In this document: one piece after another, positions 28,861 through 38,289 of the stretch | How the letters are laid out: each line of letters opens with the position of its first letter | Numbering within the stretch: position 1 is the stretch's first letter | Assembly (NCBI GenBank): GCA_015057315.1 | Contig: SVER01000011.1 | Location: 27,009 to 91,008, forward strand | DNA length: 64,000 bases | Source of the DNA: Pseudobutyrivibrio ruminis | Lineage (GTDB): Bacteria; Bacillota; Clostridia; Lachnospirales; Lachnospiraceae | Direction: 5' to 3' | Program-made: the position numbers and the translations under genes | The notes under the pieces: model-generated | Told to the model about the DNA's origin: nothing | The model's input: the letters and a program-made list of their open reading frames with translations, nothing else | Databases searched by the model: none

Positions 28861-28890
28861 CAAAAAAGGACCTACTTCGAGTAAGTCCTT
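28861..28890 (-). terminator. codY terminator
   Basis: Inverted repeat AAGGACCTACT / AGTAAGTCCTT (one wobble) around a TCG loop. Read on the minus strand it is followed by TTTTTT. It starts 18 bases after the codY stop. Confidence 0.85.
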
Positions 28891-28907
28891 TTATTACACA
28901 AATCCAT

Positions 28908-29684
28908 TTATTTATTTTTCTTAATCTCGTTAAGTTCATCAAATACAACATCATTTAAAACCTTAATGTATGTACCCTTCATACCAGAAGAACGAGATTC
29001 GATAACACCTGCCGACTCGAACTTGCGAAGAGCATTTACGATAACTGATCTTGTTATACCTACTCTATCGGCAATTTTTGATGCAACCAACACCCCTTCG
29101 GTACCATCTAATTCATCAAAGATGTGAATGATTGCCTCAAGCTCTGAATAAGAAAGTGTTGAAATAGCACTCTTTACTACCTGAAGCTTACGATTTTCCT
29201 CAGCAGACTCCTCATTAACTGAACGCATCATCTCAAGGCCAACTACTGTTGTACCATACTCTGTAAGAATGATATCATCAATATCGTACTGCTTGTCAAA
29301 TCTGTAAACAAATAATGTTCCAAGTCTCTCTCCTGCAATATCAATTGGAGCAATGATTGCTGAATACATATCAATATCAGATTTCTCAAAGCCAAGAGTC
29401 TTAAGATTTACATTCTCCTTTGTAGAAAGGATTGAAAGTAATCTTTCGTTTAAAAGAGGGTCGATAAATCCTCCAACCTCATCCACAATAAGCTCACCTA
29501 TTTCTGTGGTGTTTGGAAGATGTGAAAGTCCAAGCACTTTACCCTTCTTCGAAATAACAAGTACAGAAGAATCCAAGATTTCTGTAAGAACAGAACAAAT
29601 ATCATTGAATACTACCTTTGAAGAGTTATTATTGTGAAGAAGCTTTCCAATCTTTCTTGTCTTGTCTAATAACTGTACACTCAT
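28908..29684 (-). CDS. codY: GTP- and branched-chain amino acid-sensing repressor CodY
   Basis: Global nutritional regulator that represses starvation genes when GTP and isoleucine/valine are high; in other Firmicutes its targets include motility genes. An N-terminal GAF-like domain (1-155) is joined by a helix to a winged helix-turn-helix with the near-invariant ADRVGITRSVIVNALRKFES (about 207-226) and GVIESRSSGMKGTYIKVLN. Length is 258 residues. It is monocistronic, immediately upstream of the flagellar cluster promoter, with its own terminator. Confidence 0.97.
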   Translation of the reverse strand: MSVQLLDKTRKIGKLLHNNNSSKVVFNDICSVLTEILDSSVLVISKKGKVLGLSHLPNTTEIGELIVDEVGGFIDPLLNERLLSILSTKENVNLKTLGFEKSDIDMYSAIIAPIDIAGERLGTLFVYRFDKQYDIDDIILTEYGTTVVGLEMMRSVNEESAEENRKLQVVKSAISTLSYSELEAIIHIFDELDGTEGVLVASKIADRVGITRSVIVNALRKFESAGVIESRSSGMKGTYIKVLNDVVFDELNEIKKNK

Positions 29685-29763
29685 TTAAACTATATTCCTC
29701 CTAAATCTAAACATACTCAAATATTCATAATCATCTATCCCCTGTTTTGTGAAATTTGTGTAT

Positions 29764-29808
29764 ATTATAGCACCGATTGATACAAATTACAATTAATTTC
29801 AGAATATT
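29764..29808 (-). promoter_or_regulatory. codY promoter with a CodY-box-like site
   Basis: Minus strand TTGTAA (29787-29792), 17 bases, TATAAT (29764-29769). Directly upstream, at 29794-29808, is AATATTCTGAAATTA, which matches 12 of 15 positions of the known CodY box AATTTTCWGAAAATT. This would place CodY at the -35 edge of its own promoter, suggesting autoregulation. Confidence 0.6.
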
Positions 29809-29812
29809 ATAA

Positions 29813-31885
29813 CTATTTATTCTGATTTTCAACAAATCTGCATTCATCGTTGGCGCAAACTAGTTTATTGCCCTTTTCCACCATATAGGTTCCACACTTA
29901 GGACACTTTTCTGTAGTTGGTCTAGACCAGCTAATGAAATCACACTCTGGATGATTTGCACATCCAAAGAACTTTCTTCCCTTTTGTGACTTTCTGATAA
30001 CAACATCACCGCCACATTTAGGACAAGGTACTCCAATCTTTTCCAAGAATGGCTTAGTATTACGGCACTCAGGGAAACCTGGACATGCCAAAAATTTACC
30101 ATGAGGTCCAAATTTGATAACCATGTTACGTCCACACTCTTCGCAGATAACATCTGTTACCTCATCATGAATCTCAACCTTAGCAAGCTCTTCCTCTGCT
30201 ACCTGAACAGCCTTTTCCAAATCAGGGTAGAAGTTTCTGACAACAGACTTCCACTCTACCGTACCTTCCTCTACTCCGTCAAGAAGCATTTCTAAATTTG
30301 CTGTAAATTTATCATCTACAATAATAGGGAATGATGCTTCCATTATAGAATTAACAACCTCTCCAAGCTCTGTCACAAAAAGGTTCTTAGCTTCCTTTGT
30401 GATGTAATGACGCTTGATAAGTGTTGTAATTGTTGGAGAATAAGTACTTGGTCTACCAATACCAAGCTCCTCTAATGTCTTTACCAGTGATGCCTCAGTA
30501 AAATGAGGTGAAGGCTGTGTAAAGTGCTGCTTTTCCTCAAAGCTGTCAAAGGCAAGCTTTGTATCTTCTGTTAATTTTGAAAGAGGATGTGTCTTCGACT
30601 CTCCCTCATCATCAGCAGAAACATATATCATCATAAAGCCATCAAACTTAATAGATGAATCTGCAGCTGTAAATACATGATTCTTAGCCTGTACATTAAG
30701 TGAAACTGTATCATAAACAGCATTTGCCATCTGGCTTGCAACAAATCGCTTCCAAACAAGCTGATATAGTCTGAATTGATCTCTTGTTAAGCTATCCTTA
30801 ATTTCCGATGGAATAAGCTCAATATTCGCAGGTCTAATTGCCTCATGGGCATCTTGAACCTTACCTGTATTTTTCTTAGAAGCAACTGAAGGTGCAGATA
30901 AATAATTATCACCGTAGTTTGCAGTAATAAATTCTTCTGCTGCTGCCCTAGCCTCATCAGATACTCTAGTTGAATCTGTACGAAGATAAGTAATAAGACC
31001 GATTGTACCATGGCCTTTTACACTAACACCTTCGTAAAGCTGTTGTGCAACGCTCATAGTCTTTTGAATTGAAAAATTCAAAGCCTTTGAAGCTTCTTGT
31101 TGCATTGTAGATGTCGTAAATGGAAGAGGCGCTTTCTTCTCTCTCGTACCCTTTTTGATAGATGCTATTGAAAAATCAGCACCCTTCAAATCTTCCATAA
31201 TTTTATCAAGACTTTCCTTATCTGAAATGTCCTTTTTACCAGTTGTATCGCCATAATATTTAGCGACGATTGGTTTCTTAGAATGTTCTGCATCAAGTAA
31301 AACATCAAGTGTGTAATACTCCTGAGGAATAAACTGTTCAATCTCTTTTTCTCTGTCGCAGATAATACGAAGTGCTACAGATTGAACACGTCCTGCAGAT
31401 AAACCTCTTTTAACCTTTGCCCAAAGAAGTGGTGAAATCTTATAACCTACCATTCTATCAAGCATACGTCTAGCCTGCTGAGCATCAACAAGATCCATGT
31501 CAATTTCTCTAGGATGCTTGATTGCGTTTTTAACAGCTGTTTTTGTAATTTCGTTAAAGGTAATACGATATACCTTTTTATCTTGTAAATTAAGGGCGTG
31601 AGTAAGATGCCATGAAATAGCTTCTCCCTCACGGTCGGGATCAGTTGCGAGATATATCTTGTCTGCCTTCTTTACTTCCTTACGAAGTGCTGCAAGCAAC
31701 TCTCCCTTGCCACGAATTGTAATATATTTAGGTTCAAAATCATTATCCGGGTCAAAGCCAAGCTGACTCTTTGGCATGTCTCTGACATGACCTTGAGAAG
31801 CCATAACCTCGTAATTACTACCTAAAAATTTCTTTATGGTATGCACCTTTGCTGGTGACTCCACAATAACTAGATTTTTTGCCAT
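29813..31885 (-). CDS. topA: DNA topoisomerase I (type IA)
   Basis: Relaxes negative supercoils through a 5'-phosphotyrosine intermediate. The Toprim domain has VESPAK and TDPDREGE. The active-site tyrosine is Tyr300 in ITYLRTDST. Three C-terminal four-Cys zinc ribbons follow (CEECGRN, CPKCGGD, CPKCGTY). Length is 690 residues, as expected for Firmicutes TopA. Confidence 0.98.
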   Translation of the reverse strand: MAKNLVIVESPAKVHTIKKFLGSNYEVMASQGHVRDMPKSQLGFDPDNDFEPKYITIRGKGELLAALRKEVKKADKIYLATDPDREGEAISWHLTHALNLQDKKVYRITFNEITKTAVKNAIKHPREIDMDLVDAQQARRMLDRMVGYKISPLLWAKVKRGLSAGRVQSVALRIICDREKEIEQFIPQEYYTLDVLLDAEHSKKPIVAKYYGDTTGKKDISDKESLDKIMEDLKGADFSIASIKKGTREKKAPLPFTTSTMQQEASKALNFSIQKTMSVAQQLYEGVSVKGHGTIGLITYLRTDSTRVSDEARAAAEEFITANYGDNYLSAPSVASKKNTGKVQDAHEAIRPANIELIPSEIKDSLTRDQFRLYQLVWKRFVASQMANAVYDTVSLNVQAKNHVFTAADSSIKFDGFMMIYVSADDEGESKTHPLSKLTEDTKLAFDSFEEKQHFTQPSPHFTEASLVKTLEELGIGRPSTYSPTITTLIKRHYITKEAKNLFVTELGEVVNSIMEASFPIIVDDKFTANLEMLLDGVEEGTVEWKSVVRNFYPDLEKAVQVAEEELAKVEIHDEVTDVICEECGRNMVIKFGPHGKFLACPGFPECRNTKPFLEKIGVPCPKCGGDVVIRKSQKGRKFFGCANHPECDFISWSRPTTEKCPKCGTYMVEKGNKLVCANDECRFVENQNK

Positions 31886-31925
31886 TTAAATTTGCTCCTA
31901 TATCTTAAAATAGAAATCGTTTCTC

Positions 31926-31954
31926 ACTATACAACATTATTTTTTTATTTTCAA
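31926..31954 (-). promoter_or_regulatory. Sigma-A-like promoter of topA
   Basis: Minus strand TTGAAA (31949-31954), 17 bases, TATAGT (31926-31931), about 40 bases upstream of the topA ATG in the 129-base gap after dprA. Confidence 0.65.
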
Positions 31955-32014
31955 GGAAAAATTTTCCATATTGAAGAAACAATTTAATTAAAGAGTATAA
32001 AAACTAGCTACAAA

Positions 32015-33109
32015 TCATATCATTTTTACGTAATTATTTTTGAAGACTTCAGACAGCGCGCCTAGTCTTTCCAATGAAAGTACAGTTGATAAAAGCTTTA
32101 GATAATCCATGTTACTTTCCTCTAAGGCTGTAGCAAGGCTTTTGGGATATTCATCAAACATGCACAGCACCTTCTTTTGTTCAGCTGTTAGATTTAAAGA
32201 TTCCTTTTTTCTATTAAGCTCACTTTTGGGCTGCCCGTAATAATTCAGCAGCTCGTTTACAAATGCATCAATATTATATATTATACCAGCGCCCTGGGAT
32301 ATAAGCTTATTGGTACCAGTGCTAAGTGAATCTCCAACTCTACCAGGAGTTACATAAATATCCTTTCCATGCTCTAGTGCAAAATCAGCCGTTATCAGTG
32401 AGCCCGATTTATCTCTTGCTTCTACCACTATCACTATATCAGATAAAGCAGAAACAATGCGGTTTCTTCTTGGAAAATTTAAAGCTACAGGGCTTGCTCC
32501 CATTTGATATTCGGAAATTACAGCTCCTTTGGATGCAACTATTTCTTCATATATATTTCTATTATCACTTGGATAAATAACATCACATCCGCTTCCTAAA
32601 ACTGCCACAGTGTTTCCACCACTATCAAGACAGCCTCTATGGGAATATGCATCTATCCCTCTTGCCATTCCACTGATTACAGTAAAGCCATTTAGCCCAA
32701 GCTTTTCTCCAAGCTCCAGCGCCATCTTCTTTCCATAGGCACTACATCTTCTTGCGCCAACAATAGATACAGCTCTATTAAAATCAGGAAGTTCGCCAAT
32801 ATAAAACAGGCCGTAGGGATAATCATATATATTCCTTAGTTTTTCAGGATATTTATCATTTTCCACTGTGATAAATGAAAATGGAGAGTTATAAAATTCG
32901 TAATACTCCTTTTCTAAATCAAATTTTTTCCTGCCCTCTAAAAATTTATCTATTGTCTTTTCATCTAAAAGTTTAGTGGCCATAAGCTCTGCTTTAGAGG
33001 CATTATACAGATTATACGAATCATAAAAATATTCTATCAGCTTTGGCTTTTTGCCATAGGTAATATCTTCATTTTTCATAAACCAATACTGGTAGTGAAT
33101 GTTTTCCAT
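32015..33109 (-). CDS. dprA: DNA-processing protein DprA
   Basis: Loads RecA on incoming single-stranded DNA during transformation. An N-terminal helical region precedes the Rossmann-like DprA core: VGARRCSAYGKKMA, SGMARGIDAYSHRG, AVLGSGCDVIYP, and RRNRIVSALSDIVIVVEA. A C-terminal winged-helix region closes it (TALEESNMDYLKLLSTVLSL). Length is 364 residues. The ATG overlaps the preceding stop (TAATG), pairing it with the ComM-like gene. Confidence 0.96.
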   Translation of the reverse strand: MENIHYQYWFMKNEDITYGKKPKLIEYFYDSYNLYNASKAELMATKLLDEKTIDKFLEGRKKFDLEKEYYEFYNSPFSFITVENDKYPEKLRNIYDYPYGLFYIGELPDFNRAVSIVGARRCSAYGKKMALELGEKLGLNGFTVISGMARGIDAYSHRGCLDSGGNTVAVLGSGCDVIYPSDNRNIYEEIVASKGAVISEYQMGASPVALNFPRRNRIVSALSDIVIVVEARDKSGSLITADFALEHGKDIYVTPGRVGDSLSTGTNKLISQGAGIIYNIDAFVNELLNYYGQPKSELNRKKESLNLTAEQKKVLCMFDEYPKSLATALEESNMDYLKLLSTVLSLERLGALSEVFKNNYVKMI

Positions 33110-34641
33110 TAAATCCCCTCCTCCCAGTATCTCTTATCCAAGCCTCTGTAGCAAAGAGCCTCCTGTAGATGCTCTAAACAAATATTCTCACTTAAATCCA
33201 TATCGGCAATGGTACGTGCCACCCTTAATACCTTGTGATAGGTTCTTGCGGTAAGAGAATATTTTTCGTACATAGCTTCCATGTATTGAATTTGCTCATC
33301 TGTAAGAATGCAAAACTTATCTATCAATCCACTAGGAATTTGACTGTTAAATTTAAAATCATAATCTTCATATCTCTTTTTTTGAATTTCATGACAGGCG
33401 ATTACTCTTTTTCTAATATCGTAAGAGCTTTCATTTTTCTGCTTCATAGATATCTGGGCAAAATTAAGAGTTGGCGCCTCAACACAAATATCTATTCTAT
33501 CTAAAAGAGGCTGTGATATTTTGGATAAATATCTTTGAATAGACAAGCGTGTACAATGACATCTGTTCAAATCCGGATAGTATCCGCAAGAGCATGGATT
33601 CATTGCTGCAACAAGTACAAAATCTGCCGGAAATGTAAAGCTTCCTGCTGCCCTGGAAATATTTACCTGCTTATCTTCTAAAGGCTGCCTAAGTATTTCC
33701 AATGTACTTTTATTAAATTCTGTTAGCTCATCCAAAAATAATACACCTCTATGGGCAAGTGAGATTTCCCCGGGATGGGGATTATGTCCTCCCCCAACAA
33801 GCCCCTGGGCTGATACTGTATGATGAGGACTCCTAAACGGTCTAGCTTGAATCAAGCCCTTTCTTTCATCAAACATACCACAAACTGAATATATCTTTGA
33901 AAGCTCCAGCTGCTCCTTATCATCCATCTTTGGCAAAATAGATGGAATACATTTTGCAATCATAGATTTGCCGGCACCAGGCGGGCCTACCATAAGCATG
34001 TTATGCATACCTGAGATAGCTACTTCACAGGCTCTTCGTAAGGCCTGTTGCCCATTAATCATGGCAAAATCATATTCTTCCTGGGATGGTTTTACATCAA
34101 ATCCTGCATCTAGCTTCTTTTCTTCAAAGATGCCTTCATTCATAAGCTCAATCACATCGCTTATATTTTCAACGCCTATACTTTTAATACCTGTAACCAG
34201 TCTTGCTTCTAAAAGATTTCCTTTTGGAACAATCAAAATCTCAAAATTATTCTTTTTAGCTTCTATGGCCATTGATAGCACACCGTTTATAGGCTGTATT
34301 TTGCCATCTAAGCCAATTTCTCCGCATAGGCATATAGATGGAAGCTTTTCGCATTCAATTATGCCTATAGCCGATAAAATGGCCACTGCAATAGGCAAAT
34401 CAAAGCCTGCTCCTGTTTTTCTAATACTGGCTGGTGATAAATTAATGGTGATTCGCTTTATAGGAAGTGCATAACCTGCGTTTTTTAGCGCAGCTCTCAC
34501 TCGCTCCTTTGCTTCCTTCACCTCTGAGGATAGGTAGCCCACCATCTCAAAAATAGGCATACCTTCAGAAATATCTGCTTCTACAGATATCAGCTTTGAA
34601 TCGATACCATAAATGGTAGCGGTATTTACAATACTATACAA
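33109..34641 (-). CDS. YifB/ComM-family Mg-chelatase-like ATPase
   Basis: AAA+ helicase-like protein; ComM homologues promote branch migration in transformation. An N-terminal Lon-protease-like fold (LSPASIRKTGAGFDLPIA) is followed by the AAA+ domain with Walker A GPPGAGKSMIAK, the family motif FRSPHHTVSAQGLVGGG, Walker B GVLFLDELTEF, and a four-Cys-like insert CSCGYYPDLNRCHC. Length is 510 residues. The operon with dprA suggests a role in DNA uptake or recombination. Confidence 0.95.
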   Translation of the reverse strand: MYSIVNTATIYGIDSKLISVEADISEGMPIFEMVGYLSSEVKEAKERVRAALKNAGYALPIKRITINLSPASIRKTGAGFDLPIAVAILSAIGIIECEKLPSICLCGEIGLDGKIQPINGVLSMAIEAKKNNFEILIVPKGNLLEARLVTGIKSIGVENISDVIELMNEGIFEEKKLDAGFDVKPSQEEYDFAMINGQQALRRACEVAISGMHNMLMVGPPGAGKSMIAKCIPSILPKMDDKEQLELSKIYSVCGMFDERKGLIQARPFRSPHHTVSAQGLVGGGHNPHPGEISLAHRGVLFLDELTEFNKSTLEILRQPLEDKQVNISRAAGSFTFPADFVLVAAMNPCSCGYYPDLNRCHCTRLSIQRYLSKISQPLLDRIDICVEAPTLNFAQISMKQKNESSYDIRKRVIACHEIQKKRYEDYDFKFNSQIPSGLIDKFCILTDEQIQYMEAMYEKYSLTARTYHKVLRVARTIADMDLSENICLEHLQEALCYRGLDKRYWEEGI

Positions 34642-34670
34642 TTAAACTCCTTGGAATAGTATAAGATATA

Positions 34671-34709
34671 TATAAGAAAAGACAGGAGTTATATTAGCAT
34701 ACTCCTGTC
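34671..34709 (-). terminator. trpS terminator
   Basis: Perfect 9-base arms GACAGGAGT / ACTCCTGTC with an 11-base loop. Read on the minus strand it is followed by TTTTCTTATAT. It lies 24 bases after the trpS stop and before the yifB gene. Confidence 0.85.
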
Positions 34710-34732
34710 TATTGTTCAAGATATTTTATAAC

Positions 34733-35740
34733 TTAACGAATTCTTTCTGTAAGACCAAGCTTCTTATGAACCTTTCTAAGTGTCTTATTGGCAAAATAAG
34801 ATGCCTTCTCAGCATTTTCTTTAATGCATTCGTTAATATATGTTTTATCATTTTCAAGCTCAGCGCATCTAGCGTGGAATGGATCAAGCATGTCTGCAAC
34901 GGCTTCACCTACAGCAACCTTGAAATCGCCATAGCCCTTACCTTCAAATTCCTTTGCAACCTCATCCATAGTCTTATTTGTAACAACACCATAGATTTCC
35001 ATAAGATTAGATACACCTGGCTTATTCTCCACATCATATCTAACCTCTGCGTCAGAATCAGTTACTGCCTTTTTAAACTTGCGGATGATTGTATCTCTAT
35101 CATCAATAAGGTAAATTGTGGCATTGGCATTTTCATCTGATTTAGACATTTTCTTTGTAGGCTCTGCAAGGGACATAATTCTTGCACCAGCCTTAGGGAA
35201 GTATCCCTCTGGAATTGTAAATACATCACCATAAATATTATTAAAGCGTTCTGCCACATCTCTACAGATTTCAAGATGCTGCTTTTGGTCTGCTCCAATT
35301 GGTACTAAATCAGTCTGATACAAAAGAATATCAGCAGCCATTAATGCAGGATATGTAAATAAACCAGCATTGATATTGTCTGCATGCTTAGCAGATTTAT
35401 CCTTAAACTGAGTCATTCTGTTAAGCTCGCCCATATATGTAAAGCAATCTAAAACCCAGCCAAGCTCAGCATGAGCTGGTACATGTGACTGAAAATAGAT
35501 ACAGTTCTTCTTAGGATCTAAGCCTGCTGCCACATACTGAGTATAAATACGTCTTGCATTCTGCTTGAACTCTGTAGGGTTCTGTCTAACTGTAAGTGAA
35601 TGTAAATCCATTACGCCAAAGAAGCAATCATACTCCTCATTAAGATTAACCCAGTTCTTAAGTGCTCCAATATAATTTCCAAGGGTAAGCTTTCCTGTAG
35701 CCTGCATACCCGAATATAATACTTTTCTTTCTTTTTCCAT
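34733..35740 (-). CDS. trpS: Tryptophanyl-tRNA synthetase
   Basis: Class I synthetase charging tRNA-Trp. The HIGH-like segment is TGKLTLGNYIGAL and the KMSKS loop is KKMSKSDEN. Length is 335 residues. The start ATG 35740 has GGAGA 8 bases upstream; a start seven codons earlier lacks a site. It is the third gene in a run with the GH13-like and DUF5662-like genes, and no T-box leader is seen directly before it. Confidence 0.97.
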   Translation of the reverse strand: MEKERKVLYSGMQATGKLTLGNYIGALKNWVNLNEEYDCFFGVMDLHSLTVRQNPTEFKQNARRIYTQYVAAGLDPKKNCIYFQSHVPAHAELGWVLDCFTYMGELNRMTQFKDKSAKHADNINAGLFTYPALMAADILLYQTDLVPIGADQKQHLEICRDVAERFNNIYGDVFTIPEGYFPKAGARIMSLAEPTKKMSKSDENANATIYLIDDRDTIIRKFKKAVTDSDAEVRYDVENKPGVSNLMEIYGVVTNKTMDEVAKEFEGKGYGDFKVAVGEAVADMLDPFHARCAELENDKTYINECIKENAEKASYFANKTLRKVHKKLGLTERIR

Positions 35741-35760
35741 AATACTAGTCTCCAAATTCA

Positions 35761-36294
35761 TTATTTATTATGAAGTATATTCTTTCGAATATACTCATTA
35801 GTAGCTGCTTCTCCTTCATTAGCCAGATGTGTAAGCATATCCTCTAAAAGCCTTGCTGTCTCTTCATGCATAAGATACTTGGCCTTACCCTTATTGTAGT
35901 ATTCAAGGGCACTGGCATCGGTGTAAGCATCCTTTTGATAGTTCTTACAAGCTGCCACTCTATCGCAGTACATTTCCACTACGTAATTAACTGGCATCTT
36001 CATACCAGCCATTCCTGATTTTCCATCTAAAGCGTAATCAATCCAATATTCAAAATGATGCTTATTTCTGCCTTTGTGATGAAGCCAGGCAAGTGATACT
36101 CCCTTATCTTCTCTTTCAGCGTTGTTAGGACTCTTATCGCCTTGATAGTATTTAGCTCCAACCAAAAACTCCACAGGGCTGTATTTAGATAAATCATGTA
36201 ATAGTCCTTGTTTGTATAGCCCTACTGCAAAGCATCCTTTCATTACAAGATGTCTATGATGTGTAATTGTTTTAAAATGTTCCCAAGCTTTCAT
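35761..36294 (-). CDS. DUF5662-like conserved protein
   Basis: A 177-residue soluble protein rich in His and aromatic residues: TITHHRHLV, LLHDLSKYSP, LAWLHHKGRNKHHFEYWIDY. The spaced HH and HD pairs resemble the HD-type metal sites of phosphohydrolases, but I cannot assign an activity. The family assignment (DUF5662) is from memory of this pattern. It starts directly at the stop of the GH13-like gene and is 21 bases from trpS. Confidence 0.7.
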   Translation of the reverse strand: MKAWEHFKTITHHRHLVMKGCFAVGLYKQGLLHDLSKYSPVEFLVGAKYYQGDKSPNNAEREDKGVSLAWLHHKGRNKHHFEYWIDYALDGKSGMAGMKMPVNYVVEMYCDRVAACKNYQKDAYTDASALEYYNKGKAKYLMHEETARLLEDMLTHLANEGEAATNEYIRKNILHNK

Positions 36295-38148
36295 TTAATT
36301 TGTACCCTTCTTCATCTTAATTCCAACTAAAACGCTAATGGAATTTCCCGGAACATTTATCGATTGCTGATCATGGATTGGCTTTGGTGAAAAATCACCA
36401 TCATACTTAGCTGTATTAAAGCAAAGACGCCATCGCTTTCCAGGCGCCAATAGAGGAAGTGCCATATTAACATCATCATAGTGATAGTTGTAGCATACAA
36501 AAACCTCTTCGTTTTCATCCACATAAGCTCCGTTATATAAAACACCAAGAGCCTTCTGTTCCTCTCCAATAGACATCATCCAAGGCTCTGTTCCATGAAA
36601 TGACATATCAGGCAAGCCTAAATGTCTATAATCGTTCATAAGAAAAGGTGTCTCACCCCTTAAGCACTTGTGATTCTTCCTAAACTTAACAAGCTCTTTT
36701 ACAAAGCCTGTAAGCTCTTCCTTACTCTTTGCTTTGGAAAAAACAGTGTAGCCTGTTTTATTATCCTGGCAATATGGATTGTTATTTCCAAAATGTGTTG
36801 CAGCAGCCTCATCGGCAGCAACAAAAAGCGGTACGCTTTGTGCCAGCATAAGTGCAGTAAATGCATTACGCATTTCTCTGAATCGATTAGCATTAATAAT
36901 GCGATTAGTTGTTTTTCCTTCTATTCCATAATTAAAGGAGAAATTGTTATTAGTACCATCTCTGTTTTCTTCACCATTATCAAAATTATGCTTCTCCCCG
37001 TAGGAGAAAGAATCCCACATAGAAAAGCCATTTACATTAGCCATATAGTTGACAAAGCCATAGGCTGAATTTTGTCTTCGCATGTGATTGGCAAACTGAA
37101 CCATGCTTCCATTCATGTGATTTTCTATCTGTCTGGTAACATTCATAAATGAATCATTATATATAAATAAATGCTTTCTACCAGCTTCCTTGCATAGGAT
37201 TTCCTCTGGGATATACTCATAGAAAATCTTAGTGTCAGAAAGGAATGGATCATCTGCAATACGCTCTATAGGGGCGTTGCATCCAACAATATGAAAACCA
37301 TCAATGTGGAAATACTTAACATAATACTTAAGGCATTCTAACATCATTTCATGTGTTGTATCCTTACTAAAAGCCATTTCCATAATAGCTTCAAAGCCAT
37401 TCTTGTGGAGAGTAGATATCATATCGCGCATTGAATCTACACATTTATCAGCCCCTCCAAAATACGAAGCCTTAGGGGCAAAATAGCTTGCTTCTCCAAA
37501 GCCCCAATAATTGCGCTTTCCTGTATACTCAGTAGTCTCTGAAACCTTTCCCTTAGGAGAGATTACCATCTTAGATTCTAAAAACAACTCTTCAAAATCG
37601 TAAAGAGGCATAAACTCAATGCTGGTAATACCAAGCTCCTTAAGATATGCAAGCTTTGATAAAACCCCCTTGTATGAGCCTACCCTTGAAGCGCTCATGC
37701 CCATGCCAGCTGTAAATCCACGGATATGAAGCTTATAAATAACCATATCAGTAGGTTCAATATAAATATTTGTATCCTTCCAAGGCTTCTCTAAATGAGA
37801 AACACCTGAATAAACCTTGTAATCATAAGGCTTTCTTCCCTTTTCGTCAGCCCAGGTATCGCGACCAATTACAGCTGTTGCGTAAGGGTCAATATAAGCC
37901 TTTTCATCCTCTTTAATTAAATAACAAATTTTATCTACATCAATATCTGAAATTTCAACAGAATAAACCCTACCCATCGAAAATTCTCGTGTTAATTCTA
38001 TACAACTAAGCTTTTTCTTTGAAGCTTTGTCAAACAAAAGAATTGCCGCCTTTTTAGTAGTAGGTCCGATAGATACTGTGATATTAATAGAATTCTTTTT
38101 GATGATTCTAGAACCAAAATCTCTAAAATCCCCTCTAGTCACCTTCAT
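36295..38148 (-). CDS. GlgX/pullulanase-like GH13 protein with lost catalytic residues
   Basis: Related to glycogen debranching enzymes: an N-terminal strand-rich region, then GYKLHIRGF-type barrel entry (VIYKLHIRGFTAGMG), GITSIEFMPLYDF, and near the middle GEENRDGTNNNFSFNYGIEG, a GlgX hallmark. However region II reads DGFHIVGC (about residue 286) where the family has DGFRFDxA, so the nucleophile Asp is Val. Region IV reads NVNGF (about 371) for AHDGF, so His-Asp becomes Val-Asn. The acid/base Glu (KIFYE) seems kept. I infer a non-hydrolytic glycan-binding or regulatory protein. Length is 617 residues from ATG 38148, with GAGG 7 bases upstream. Confidence 0.8.
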   Translation of the reverse strand: MKVTRGDFRDFGSRIIKKNSINITVSIGPTTKKAAILLFDKASKKKLSCIELTREFSMGRVYSVEISDIDVDKICYLIKEDEKAYIDPYATAVIGRDTWADEKGRKPYDYKVYSGVSHLEKPWKDTNIYIEPTDMVIYKLHIRGFTAGMGMSASRVGSYKGVLSKLAYLKELGITSIEFMPLYDFEELFLESKMVISPKGKVSETTEYTGKRNYWGFGEASYFAPKASYFGGADKCVDSMRDMISTLHKNGFEAIMEMAFSKDTTHEMMLECLKYYVKYFHIDGFHIVGCNAPIERIADDPFLSDTKIFYEYIPEEILCKEAGRKHLFIYNDSFMNVTRQIENHMNGSMVQFANHMRRQNSAYGFVNYMANVNGFSMWDSFSYGEKHNFDNGEENRDGTNNNFSFNYGIEGKTTNRIINANRFREMRNAFTALMLAQSVPLFVAADEAAATHFGNNNPYCQDNKTGYTVFSKAKSKEELTGFVKELVKFRKNHKCLRGETPFLMNDYRHLGLPDMSFHGTEPWMMSIGEEQKALGVLYNGAYVDENEEVFVCYNYHYDDVNMALPLLAPGKRWRLCFNTAKYDGDFSPKPIHDQQSINVPGNSISVLVGIKMKKGTN

Positions 38149-38216
38149 AAGTATGCCTCGTTTCGTCGCAACAGTGTAATAATACACATATTTTCAATCA
38201 AATTTTATATTTTCAC

Positions 38217-38245
38217 TAGACAATATTCCTGATGAATTATATCAT
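38217..38245 (+). promoter_or_regulatory. Putative promoter of the DUF1292 gene
   Basis: TAGACA (38217-38222), 17 bases, TATCAT (38240-38245), about 45 bases before the ATG. The facing GH13-like gene starts 142 bases away; its own promoter is less clear (TTGATT, 17 bases, TACACT on the minus strand). Confidence 0.5.
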
Positions 38246-38289
38246 AAGGACATGTCTTAAACAAATAATTTATTAGGAAGGAAGCAAAT

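Noticed and set aside
34642..34732. T-box leader for trpS
   Set aside because: This gap is downstream of trpS on its own strand and only contains a terminator; the upstream side of trpS is a 21-base gap in an operon.
36295..38148. Active pullulanase or glycogen debranching enzyme
   Set aside because: Overall similarity suggests it, but the nucleophile and the stabilising Asp positions are Val and Asn.
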